Shown: one piece after another, positions 1-6,749 of the stretch
Layout: each line of letters begins with the position of its first letter
Position numbering within the stretch: the stretch's first letter is position 1
Assembly (NCBI GenBank): GCA_041635755.1
Contig: JBFKUL010000147.1
Location: 1-7,372, forward strand
Origin: JBFKUL01 sp041635755
GTDB taxonomy: Bacteria > Pseudomonadota > Gammaproteobacteria > Burkholderiales > SG8-39
Direction of reading: 5' to 3'
Length of the DNA: 7,372 nt
The notes under the pieces: generated by a model
The model's database searches: none
What the model was told of the DNA's origin: nothing
The model's input: only the letters and a program-made list of their open reading frames with translations
Position numbers and translations under genes: made by a program

Positions 1-312
1 CTTCTCGTCGATGCCCGATATCCCCTCGCGGCGCTGCAGCTCGGCGAGCACGTCCTGCGGGCCAAGCCCGTAGTGCGCGAGCATGATCAGGCAGTGAAAC
101 CACAGGTCGGCGGTCTCGTGCACCAGCTGCAGGCGCTCCCCCCCCTTTGCCGCCAGCACTGCCTCGGTGGCTTCCTCGCCGATCTTCTTGAGGATCGCGT
201 CCTCGCCCTCGGCGAACAGGCGCGCGACATAGGACTTGGACCCGTCGGCGCCCTTGCGCGCCTCGATCGTCGCGGCGAGGCGCTCGAGCGTCTCCTGCAT
301 GCCAGGTTTCAT
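1..312 (-). CDS. hisE: Phosphoribosyl-ATP pyrophosphohydrolase HisE (3' end cut by window)
   Basis: HisE removes pyrophosphate from phosphoribosyl-ATP to give phosphoribosyl-AMP, the second step of histidine synthesis, in the cytoplasm. The 104 visible codons stay open to the window edge. They carry the family signature KKIGEEATEAVLAAK (residues 42-56), with the acidic cluster E46, E47 and E50, and the second helix HETADLWFHC (66-75), with E67 and D70 as likely metal ligands of this MazG-like all-alpha fold. Family members are about 105-110 residues, so only a few residues and the stop are missing. The ATG at 312 overlaps the hisI stop (ATGA) and has an AGGAAG ribosome site at 320-315. That spacing is short, but it supports this start over Met5, which lies too far away. 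The gene is separate from hisI, unlike the fused enteric hisIE. Identity is firm; only the end is unseen. Confidence 0.95.
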   Translation of the reverse strand, partial: MKPGMQETLERLAATIEARKGADGSKSYVARLFAEGEDAILKKIGEEATEAVLAAKGGERLQLVHETADLWFHCLIMLAHYGLGPQDVLAELQRREGISGIDEK

Positions 313-707
313 TTCTTCCTGTAGATGAGCGCCGGGTCCTTCTTCACCGGATCGGTGCTCACCCATCTCCCGTTGTCGAGTTTTCGGAAAAAGCAGCTCT
401 CGCGCCCGGTATGGCAGGCGATGCCGCCCGTCTGCTCCACGCTGAGTAGGATCGCGTCGGCGTCGCAGTCCAGGCGCATCTCACGCACCTTCTGCACATG
501 ACCGGACTCCTCGCCTTTGTGCCACAGGCGTTTGCGCGAGCGCGACCAGTACACCGCCTCGCCGCGGCGCGCGGTCTCCTCGAGCGCCTCGCGGTTCATC
601 CACGCGACGGTCAGCACGCGGCCGCTCGCCGCGTCCTGCGTCACCACGGGCGCAAGGCCATGCTCATCCCAGCGCACCTGATCGAACCACTTGCCGAGAT
701 CGGGCAT
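309..707 (-). CDS. hisI: Phosphoribosyl-AMP cyclohydrolase HisI
   Basis: HisI opens the adenine ring of phosphoribosyl-AMP, a zinc- and magnesium-dependent hydrolysis that gives ProFAR for HisA. The 132-residue protein has the full family core: WMNREAL (36-42), YWSRSRKRLWHKGEESGH (53-70), CDADA (C81, D82, D84: metal site) and the GGIACHTGRESCFF block with C98, H99 and C105. By family knowledge C81, C98 and C105 bind zinc. There is no HisE domain after the C-terminal IYRKK, so this is the monofunctional form. The stop overlaps the hisE ATG. The start is uncertain: the ATG at 707 gives the usual N-terminus and lies 8 bp after hisF, while an in-frame GTG at 719 would overlap the hisF stop as GTGA and add four residues. 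Neither has a good ribosome site. Confidence 0.96.
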   Translation of the reverse strand: MPDLGKWFDQVRWDEHGLAPVVTQDAASGRVLTVAWMNREALEETARRGEAVYWSRSRKRLWHKGEESGHVQKVREMRLDCDADAILLSVEQTGGIACHTGRESCFFRKLDNGRWVSTDPVKKDPALIYRKK

Positions 708-715
708 AGGTCCGC

Positions 716-1477
<762 letters not shown>

Positions 1478-1479
1478 CG

Positions 1480-2229
1480 CTATTCCTTGCCGAGCGCCTT
1501 GTCGGCTGCGGCCTGGGCCTTCTTCAGGTCGAGCGTCCCCTCATAGAGCGCGCGCCCGGCGATGGTGCCGATGACGCCCTCGGGCGAAAGCTTCGCGCAC
1601 ACCGCCTCGACGTCCTTCAGGCTGTTCAGTCCCCCGCTCGCGATGACCGGAATCTTGATCGCCTGCGCGAGTCTGAAGGTCGCCTCGATGTTGACGCCGC
1701 TCATCATGCCGTCGCGCCCGATGTCGGTATACACGAGCGCCTCGACGCCGTAGTCCTCGTACTTCTTCCCCAAGTCGATGACATCGTGCCCGGTCATCTT
1801 CGACCAGCCCTCGACCGCCACCTTGCCGTCTTTGGCATCCAGCCCGGCGATGATGTGCCCAGGGAACGCGTAGCAGGCATCCGACAGAAACCCCGGATTT
1901 TTCACCGCCGCGGTGCCGATCACGATGTAGGTCACGCCCGCGTCCATATAGCTCTCGATGGTGTCGAGGTCGCGGATGCCGCCGCCGAGCTGGATCGGCA
2001 GGCCGTCGCCGACGGCCTGGATGATGTCGCGGATCACCTTCTCGTTCTTCGGCCTGCCAGCCACTGCGCCGTTCAGGTCGACGATATGCAGCCGCCGCGC
2101 GCCCTCGGCGGCCCAGTGGCGCGCCATCGCGATCGGGTCCTCGGAGAACACGGTCGCAGTCTTCATGTCGCCCTGCTTGAGGCGCACGCAGCGTCCGTCC
2201 TTGAGATCGATCGCGGGAATGATCAGCAT
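1480..2229 (-). CDS. hisA: ProFAR isomerase HisA
   Basis: HisA carries out the Amadori rearrangement of ProFAR to PRFAR, the substrate of HisF-HisH. The 249-residue protein is a full (beta/alpha)8 barrel homologous to HisF. D8 in IIPAIDLKDG and D131 in GLDAKDG are the catalytic acid-base pair. The YTDIGRDG loop (167-174) and the phosphate-binding loops QLGGGIR (80-86) and IASGGL (196-201) are intact, and W142 in the GWSK loop is typical of HisA. The ATG gives the usual MLIIPAIDL N-terminus, but I see no Shine-Dalgarno before it, and a 106 bp spacer separates it from hisH. It is richer in lysine (18) than its neighbour hisF (7). The family assignment is secure. Confidence 0.98.
   Translation of the reverse strand: MLIIPAIDLKDGRCVRLKQGDMKTATVFSEDPIAMARHWAAEGARRLHIVDLNGAVAGRPKNEKVIRDIIQAVGDGLPIQLGGGIRDLDTIESYMDAGVTYIVIGTAAVKNPGFLSDACYAFPGHIIAGLDAKDGKVAVEGWSKMTGHDVIDLGKKYEDYGVEALVYTDIGRDGMMSGVNIEATFRLAQAIKIPVIASGGLNSLKDVEAVCAKLSPEGVIGTIAGRALYEGTLDLKKAQAAADKALGKE
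1484..1488 (-). promoter_or_regulatory. Ribosome binding site of hisF
   Basis: AAGGA lies 6 nt upstream of the GTG start of hisF and inside the last codons of hisA. It is one of the best Shine-Dalgarno matches in the operon. It fixes the GTG at 1477 as the start and suggests that hisF translation is coupled to the end of hisA. Confidence 0.8.
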
Positions 2230-2257
2230 CGTGGGATGGCGCAGCGAAACGGGCTCC

Positions 2258-2275
2258 GGGCGCTCTGGAGCGCTC
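2258..2275. repeat. Small inverted repeat in the hisH-hisA spacer
   Basis: AGCGC and GCGCT arms (2260-2264 and 2269-2273) flank a 4-base loop, giving a 5 bp perfect stem about 30 bp upstream of hisA. On the transcribed strand the next pair is a mismatch. No T-run follows, so it is not an intrinsic terminator. It may simply reflect GC-rich sequence; a function is not shown. Confidence 0.4.
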
Positions 2276-2335
2276 GTGGCATGCGCTTGCGGTGGAGGAC
2301 TCGAATCCCGGGAGGCGCGGGGAACGCGCGAAATT

Positions 2336-2971
2336 TCAGGGTTGCCAGTTTACGAAGTTGCGCAGCAGCTGCAGGCCCGCCGCTTGGCTCTTTTCCGGAT
2401 GAAACTGTACGGCAAAAATGTTATCGCGTGCAACCGCGCAGGTAAAGGGTACGCCATAAACGCAGGTAGCGGCCGAAATCGCGGCATCGCGCGGCTCGGG
2501 AAAGTAGCTGTGCACGAAGTAAAAGCGCGCGCCGCTCGGTACGTCCTGCCAGAGCGGGTGCGCGCGCGACTGCAGCACCTCGTTCCAGCCCATGTGCGGC
2601 ACCTTGAGCGGCGCGCCATCGGCGGCCACCATGCGCGCGGCAGGGAATCGCGGCACGCGGCCGGCCAGCAGACCGAGGCCCGCGGCGTCGCCCTCCTCGC
2701 CGCGCTCGAACAGCATCTGCATGCCGACGCAAATACCCAAGAACGGCCTGGAGCGCGTTGCCTCGATCACCGCGTCGCGCGCACCGCTCGCGCCGAGCTG
2801 CGCCATGCAGTCGGGCAGCGCCCCCTGGCCGGGCACTACGACGCGGTCGGCATCGCGGATCGCCCCGGGCGCCGCGGTGACGCGCACGTCAGCCTCGGGC
2901 GCCACGTGCTCGAGCGCCTTCGACACCGAGCGCAGGTTGCCCATGCCGTAGTCGACGACGGCGATTTTCAT
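2336..2971 (-). CDS. hisH: Imidazole glycerol phosphate synthase, glutaminase subunit HisH
   Basis: HisH hydrolyses glutamine and passes the ammonia through the HisF barrel in the heterodimeric synthase. The 211-residue protein is a class I glutamine amidotransferase. The nucleophile is C81 in GICVGMQ, with H191 and E193 in FHPEKS completing the triad. The PGQGALPDCM segment (48-56) corresponds to the oxyanion-strand region, and PHMGWN (125-130) is a HisH signature near the HisF interface. The start is fixed, because an in-frame TGA lies two codons upstream of the ATG; the N-terminus MKIAVVDYGMGN is canonical. No clear Shine-Dalgarno is visible. The gene is flanked by the two largest gaps inside the his cluster (73 bp before, 106 bp after), so it may be translated independently of its neighbours. 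Confidence 0.98.
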   Translation of the reverse strand: MKIAVVDYGMGNLRSVSKALEHVAPEADVRVTAAPGAIRDADRVVVPGQGALPDCMAQLGASGARDAVIEATRSRPFLGICVGMQMLFERGEEGDAAGLGLLAGRVPRFPAARMVAADGAPLKVPHMGWNEVLQSRAHPLWQDVPSGARFYFVHSYFPEPRDAAISAATCVYGVPFTCAVARDNIFAVQFHPEKSQAAGLQLLRNFVNWQP

Positions 2972-3044
2972 GATTCAGCAGCCAAGCACGGGGTCCTGAG
3001 GGCAGGGCGCGTGGCCCGGAAAGCCGTCGCCGCAATGCAAACGC

Positions 3045-3632
3045 CTAGAGCGTTCCTTTGGTGGAGGGCACGACGCCCGAGGCGCGCGGATCGGGCTCGA
3101 CGGCGGTGCGCAGCGCCCGCGCAAAAGCCTTGAAGATAGTCTCGCATTGATGGTGTGCGTTGTCGCCGCGAAGGTTGTCGACGTGGAGCGTCACCTGGGC
3201 GTGATTGGCGAAGCCCTGGAAGAACTCGTGCACCAGGTCGACGTCGAACTCGCCGATCAGGCCGCGCTTGAACTTGACATGCCATTCGAGCCCCGGACGC
3301 CCGGAAAAATCGATCACCACGCGAGAGAGCGCCTCGTCGAGGGGCACGTAAGCATGGCCGAAGCGTCGCACCCCGGTCTTGTCGCCGATCGCCTTGGCGA
3401 GCGCCTGTCCGATCGTGATGCCCACGTCTTCCACGGTGTGGTGCGCGTCGATGTGCAGGTCGCCCTTGGCGTCGACCTCGAGGTCGAGCATGCCGTGGCG
3501 CGCGACCTGGTCGAGCATGTGCTCGAGGAATGGAATTCCGGTAGCGAGCTTGGCCGCGCCGGTGCCGTCCAGGTTGATCCGGACGCGGATCTGCGTCTCC
3601 TTGGTGTTGCGGGTGATCTCGGCAATACGCAT
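3045..3632 (-). CDS. hisB: Imidazoleglycerol-phosphate dehydratase HisB
   Basis: HisB removes water from imidazoleglycerol phosphate to give imidazoleacetol phosphate, using a di-manganese centre. The 195 residues are the length of a monofunctional dehydratase; no HAD phosphatase domain precedes it, unlike the bifunctional enteric HisB. The duplicated metal-binding motifs are complete: FLEHML (35-40) with H45, DAHHTVED (62-69), LVHEFF (133-138) and NAHHQCE (158-164). The C-terminal SGVVPSTKGTL tail, typical of the family, is intact. The ATG lies 3 bp after the hisC stop, so translation is probably coupled to hisC; only a distant, weak purine stretch precedes it. Since this HisB cannot dephosphorylate histidinol phosphate, a separate phosphatase gene must lie outside the window. 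Confidence 0.98.
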   Translation of the reverse strand: MRIAEITRNTKETQIRVRINLDGTGAAKLATGIPFLEHMLDQVARHGMLDLEVDAKGDLHIDAHHTVEDVGITIGQALAKAIGDKTGVRRFGHAYVPLDEALSRVVIDFSGRPGLEWHVKFKRGLIGEFDVDLVHEFFQGFANHAQVTLHVDNLRGDNAHHQCETIFKAFARALRTAVEPDPRASGVVPSTKGTL

Positions 3633-3635
3633 GAG

Positions 3636-4703
3636 CTAAAGCACTTCTTTCAGCGCGGTCAACAGTATACGGTTTTCGTCCGGGGTGCCGACGGTCACCC
3701 TCAGGCAGTTCTCGAGCATCGGGTGCGCGCCGTGGAAGCTGCGTACCAGCACGCTTTGGCGGCGCAGGCCCTCGAAGGTGCGGCTCGCATCGGGTACGCG
3801 CACCAGGAAGAAGTTGGCCTGCGAAGGAAACACCGTCACCCCCGGCAGCGCCGCCAGCGCTTTCGCCAGTCCCGCGCGCTCGGCCCGAATGCGCTCGGCC
3901 TGCTGCTCGAGCACGTCGAGCCGCTCGAGCGCGAACAGCGCCGCGGCCTGCGTCAGCACGTTGACGTTGTAGGCCTGGCGCACCTTGTTGAACTCGCCAA
4001 TCCACTCCGCTCGCCCGGCGAGATAGCCCAGCCGAATGCCGGCAAGACCGAGCTTCGAGACGGTGCGCATCACCACGAGGTTCGGAAACTCGGTCAGGCG
4101 GGGCATGAAACTCTTTTGCGCGAACACATGGTAGGCCTCGTCGAGCACCACCAGCCCTTCGGCTGCGCGCAGGATGGCGATCACGTCCTCCTCGCGGTAG
4201 AGCACCCCGGTCGGATTGTTCGGGTAGGCGATGAACACCAGCGCCGGCTGATGCTCCTTCACCTGCGCGACGAACGAGGCGGCATCGAGGGAGAAGTCCG
4301 GACGCAGCGGCACGCCGATCGGCCTCATGCCCGAAAGCACGGCGTTCAGCCGGTACATCACGAACGTCGGCTCGGGATACATGAGCGCCGCGCCTGAACG
4401 CGCCATGGCGAAGCTGACCATCTGGATGAGGTCGTCCGAGCCGTTGCCGAGCAGCAGCTCCATGCCCGTGGGCACCTGCATCCGGCGCGCGAGCGCCTCG
4501 CGCACCTCGCGCCCGGTCGGCTCCGGGTAGCGGTTCAGTTCGACCTCGGAGAGACGCGTTGCCAGCTCGCGCCGCAGGGCCTCGGGCAGCCGGTAGGGAT
4601 TCTCCATGGCGTCGAGCTTGACCATGCCGTCGGCCTCGGCGATGTGATAGGCCTTGAGCGCGAGGATCTCCTCGCGAATGAGCTGCTGCGGCTTGCGCGG
4701 CAT
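3636..4703 (-). CDS. hisC: Histidinol-phosphate aminotransferase HisC
   Basis: HisC transfers the amino group of glutamate to imidazoleacetol phosphate, giving histidinol phosphate. It is a PLP enzyme of fold type I, class I/II, 355 residues long as expected. Visible active-site elements are the PLP lysine K217 in TVSKLGLAG, N163 in YPNNPTG, D188 and Y191 in VLDEAY (pyridine-ring contacts), R224 in GIRLGYL (phosphate contact) and R335 in CLRVTVGT (substrate carboxylate). The NPYRLP segment (35-40) near the N-terminus is a HisC hallmark. An in-frame ATG at 4772 would add 23 arginine-rich residues inside hisD and is unlikely. The ATG at 4703 has a GGGAAG ribosome site with 7 nt spacing and sits 4 bp after the hisD stop. 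The broader aminotransferase family makes side activities possible, but the context settles its role. Confidence 0.97.
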   Translation of the reverse strand: MPRKPQQLIREEILALKAYHIAEADGMVKLDAMENPYRLPEALRRELATRLSEVELNRYPEPTGREVREALARRMQVPTGMELLLGNGSDDLIQMVSFAMARSGAALMYPEPTFVMYRLNAVLSGMRPIGVPLRPDFSLDAASFVAQVKEHQPALVFIAYPNNPTGVLYREEDVIAILRAAEGLVVLDEAYHVFAQKSFMPRLTEFPNLVVMRTVSKLGLAGIRLGYLAGRAEWIGEFNKVRQAYNVNVLTQAAALFALERLDVLEQQAERIRAERAGLAKALAALPGVTVFPSQANFFLVRVPDASRTFEGLRRQSVLVRSFHGAHPMLENCLRVTVGTPDENRILLTALKEVL

Positions 4704-4707
4704 GGCG

Positions 4708-6009
4708 CTACTTCCCACCGATGCGCAGGCGCGCCGATTGCGCGTGCGCCGCCAGGCCTTCGCCCTCGGCAAGCGTGGCCGCGAGGCGGCCCAACGTCCG
4801 CGCCCCGGCTTTCGACACGCCGATCACGCTCGAGCGCTTCTGAAAGTCGTACACCCCGAGTGGCGACGAGAAGCGTGCCGTGCCGCCGGTGGGCAGCACA
4901 TGGTTCGGGCCGGCGCAATAGTCGCCGATTGCCTCCGAGCTCCAGCGCCCGAGGAAGATCGCCCCCGCATTACGCAGCTTGGGCAGCCACGCCTCGGGCT
5001 CGGCGACCGAAAGCTCGAGGTGCTCGGGCGCGATGCGGTTCGCCAACGTGCAGGCCTCCTCGAGGTCCCGAGTCTCGATCAGCGCGCCGCGCGCGGCGAG
5101 CGAAGCGCCAATCACCTTGCGCCGCGGCATCTGCGGCAGCAGCCGCTTGATCGACTGCTCAACCGAGTCGAGATAGGCGCGATCGGGCGAAAGCAGGATC
5201 GCCTGCGCGATCTCGTCATGCTCGGCCTGCGAGAACAGGTCCATCGCGATCCAGTCAGGCTCGGTGCTGCCGTCGCCGATCACCAGAATCTCCGAGGGCC
5301 CGGCAACCATGTCGATACCGACCTGGCCAAAAACCTGACGTTTCGCTTCGGCAACATAGGCGTTACCCGGGCCGACGATCTTGTCCACGCGCGGCACGCT
5401 TTCGGTGCCGAAGGCGAGCGCGGCGATCGCCTGCGCACCGCCGATCGCGAACACGCGGTCGACGCCGACCAGCGCAGCCGCGGCGAGCACCAGCGGGTTG
5501 CGCTCGCCGCCCGGGGTCGGGCTCACCATTAACAACTCGCGCACGCCCGCGACCTTCGCAGGCAGCGCATTCATCAGTACCGAGGAGGGATAGGCCGCCT
5601 TGCCGCCAGGCACGTACAACCCGACGCGATCGAGCGGCGTCACGCGCTGCCCGAGAATCGTGCCGTCCTTTTCGGTGTACTGCCAGGACTGCGCGAGTTG
5701 CTTTTCATGGTAGTGGCGCACCCGCTCGGCCGCGGTGCGAAGCGCCTTCGCCTGCTCCGCTGGCAGCCCGGAAAGTGCCGCATCGAGCTCGACGCGCGGA
5801 ATCTCGAGCTCGGCGAAGCGAGCCGCCTTCACGCGGTCGAAGGCTTTCGTGTACTCCAGCACCGCGCCGTCCCCGAGACCGCGCACCTTGGTGATGATGG
5901 CGCGCACCGCTTTGTCGACCGATGCGTCCTGTGTGGCCTCGAAGCGCGTCAGCGCGGCGAGCGCCGCGTCGAAGCCGGCGTCGCGGCTGGAGAGGCGCCG
6001 CAGTTTCAT
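4708..6009 (-). CDS. hisD: Histidinol dehydrogenase HisD
   Basis: HisD performs the last two steps, oxidising histidinol through histidinal to histidine with two NAD+ and a zinc ion. The 433-residue protein has the normal length. Recognisable blocks are LYVPGGKAAYPSSVLMNALPA split across 131-151, IGGAQAIAALAFGTE (189-203), VGPGNAYVAEAKR (212-224) and AGPSEILV (236-243). Predicted zinc ligands are Q261 and H264 in FSQAEHDE, D363 in IGDY and H422 in AAHAQS. The catalytic pair is E329-H330 in APEHLE. The ATG at 6009 overlaps the hisG stop (ATGA), which implies translational coupling; a longer in-frame extension would lie wholly inside hisG and is rejected. A weak GGGG lies 6 nt upstream. Nothing is missing from the active site. 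Confidence 0.98.
   Translation of the reverse strand: MKLRRLSSRDAGFDAALAALTRFEATQDASVDKAVRAIITKVRGLGDGAVLEYTKAFDRVKAARFAELEIPRVELDAALSGLPAEQAKALRTAAERVRHYHEKQLAQSWQYTEKDGTILGQRVTPLDRVGLYVPGGKAAYPSSVLMNALPAKVAGVRELLMVSPTPGGERNPLVLAAAALVGVDRVFAIGGAQAIAALAFGTESVPRVDKIVGPGNAYVAEAKRQVFGQVGIDMVAGPSEILVIGDGSTEPDWIAMDLFSQAEHDEIAQAILLSPDRAYLDSVEQSIKRLLPQMPRRKVIGASLAARGALIETRDLEEACTLANRIAPEHLELSVAEPEAWLPKLRNAGAIFLGRWSSEAIGDYCAGPNHVLPTGGTARFSSPLGVYDFQKRSSVIGVSKAGARTLGRLAATLAEGEGLAAHAQSARLRIGGK
4711..4716 (-). promoter_or_regulatory. Ribosome binding site of hisC
   Basis: GGGAAG lies 7 nt before the ATG at 4703 and inside the last codons of hisD. It decides between this start and the longer in-frame one at 4772, and suggests coupling to hisD translation. 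Confidence 0.8.
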
Positions 6010-6653
6010 TGGGCGCCCCGCGCCGCCTTGGCAAAGGCGTCGACGAGAGGCTGCAGCGTGTCGCGCTTGAGCTTCAGCGCGGCCTGGTTGACCACCAGCC
6101 GCGCAGATACCGGCATGATCTCCTCGACCGCTACCAGCCGGTTCGCCTTGAGCGTGCCGCCGGTCGAAACGAGATCGACGATGGCATCGGCCAGTCCGAC
6201 CAGCGGCGCAAGCTCCATCGAGCCGTAAAGTCGGATCAGGTCGACGTGCACACCTTTTGCAGCAAAGTGCTCGCGCGTGGCGCGCACATACTTCGTCGCG
6301 ACCCGCAGCCGCGCACCCTGGCGCACGGCGGCCTCGTAATCGAAGCCGTCGCGCACCGCGACCATCATGCGGCAAGTGGCGATGCCGAGGTCGACCGGCT
6401 GATACAGTCCCTCGCCGCCGTGCTCGACGAGCACGTCGCGCCCGGCGATGCCGAGGTCTGCGCCACCGTGCTGCACATAGGTCGGGGTGTCCGAAGCGCG
6501 CACGATGATCAGTTGCACATCGCGGCGCGAGGTGGCGATGATCAGCTTGCGCGAGGCCTCCGGATCCTCCTTGGCGCGGATCCCCACGCGCGCGAGCAGC
6601 GGCGCCGTTTCCTCGAGAATGCGGCCTTTCGAGAGCGCGATGCGGAGAACCAT
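6006..6653 (-). CDS. hisG: ATP phosphoribosyltransferase HisG, short form catalytic subunit
   Basis: HisG starts the pathway by joining ATP to PRPP and is the usual point of feedback control by histidine. The protein has 215 residues: the N-terminal IALSKGRILEE (5-15), the GADLGIAGRDVL block (64-75) and the PRPP-binding loop DLVSTGGTLKAN (160-171) are present. It ends at the catalytic domain, lacking the C-terminal ACT-like regulatory domain of the roughly 300-residue long form. Short HisG proteins are known to work in a hetero-octamer with HisZ, a histidyl-tRNA synthetase paralogue; no hisZ is in this window. The ATG at 6653 gives the canonical N-terminus, but no Shine-Dalgarno precedes it, and a 9 bp hairpin ends 13 nt upstream. 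An in-frame start at 6749 would add 32 arginine-rich residues and is unlikely. Confidence 0.97.
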   Translation of the reverse strand: MVLRIALSKGRILEETAPLLARVGIRAKEDPEASRKLIIATSRRDVQLIIVRASDTPTYVQHGGADLGIAGRDVLVEHGGEGLYQPVDLGIATCRMMVAVRDGFDYEAAVRQGARLRVATKYVRATREHFAAKGVHVDLIRLYGSMELAPLVGLADAIVDLVSTGGTLKANRLVAVEEIMPVSARLVVNQAALKLKRDTLQPLVDAFAKAARGAQ

Positions 6654-6666
6654 AAGGAACGGCCGA

Positions 6667-6688
6667 GCGATGCGCCTGCGCGCATCGC
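6667..6688 (-). promoter_or_regulatory. Perfect 9 bp hairpin in the hisG leader
   Basis: GCGATGCGC and GCGCATCGC are exact inverted copies with a 4-base loop (GCAG on the transcript). The structure lies in the murA-hisG gap and ends 13 nt before the hisG ATG. No run of T follows on either strand, so it does not look like an intrinsic terminator. By position it could affect initiation at hisG, bind a protein as a dyad, or stabilise the operon mRNA. The inverted repeat is certain; any regulatory role is inference. Confidence 0.5.
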
Positions 6689-6729
6689 GCAACTTTCGGT
6701 TTGACGGCCCGGAGCGGCGCGAAGCGCGG

Positions 6730-6749
6730 ATTCTACCGCACCGCGTCAA
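6730..6749 (-). promoter_or_regulatory. Possible weak promoter upstream of hisG
   Basis: On the transcribed strand TAGAAT (6735-6730) is one mismatch from the sigma-70 -10 consensus, in an otherwise very GC-rich gap. A TTGACG sits at 6749-6744, over the murA stop codon, but only 8 bp upstream, far from the 16-18 bp required. No good -35 hexamer exists at the proper distance. The operon may use this as a weak promoter, or be read through from murA and genes before it. Confidence 0.25.

Noticed and set aside
2291..2316. tRNA gene or tRNA remnant in the hisH-hisA spacer
   Set aside because: The T-loop-like GGATTCGAGTCC lacks the invariant G53-C61 pair next to the loop, and no anticodon, D arm or acceptor stem can be built in 106 bp around it.
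1958..3133. Plus-strand reading frame of 391 codons across hisA, the spacer and hisH
   Set aside because: Antisense shadow of two well-supported genes, arginine- and alanine-rich, with no domain seen.
2968..4005. Minus-strand frame of 345 codons overlapping hisB and hisC out of frame
   Set aside because: Very arginine-rich and in the wrong frame for both genes; a high-GC artefact.
3147..4397. Long plus-strand reading frame of 416 codons
   Set aside because: It lies antisense to hisB and hisC, whose products have every catalytic motif. Its translation has no recognisable domain; long antisense frames are expected at this GC content.
6010..6375. A 122-residue N-terminal extension of HisD
   Set aside because: It would lie wholly inside hisG in another frame. 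The ATG at 6009 gives the family's normal N-terminus and length.
6667..6688. Intrinsic terminator of murA
   Set aside because: The stem is strong, but neither side is followed by a run of T; the transcript continues with mixed GC-rich sequence into hisG.
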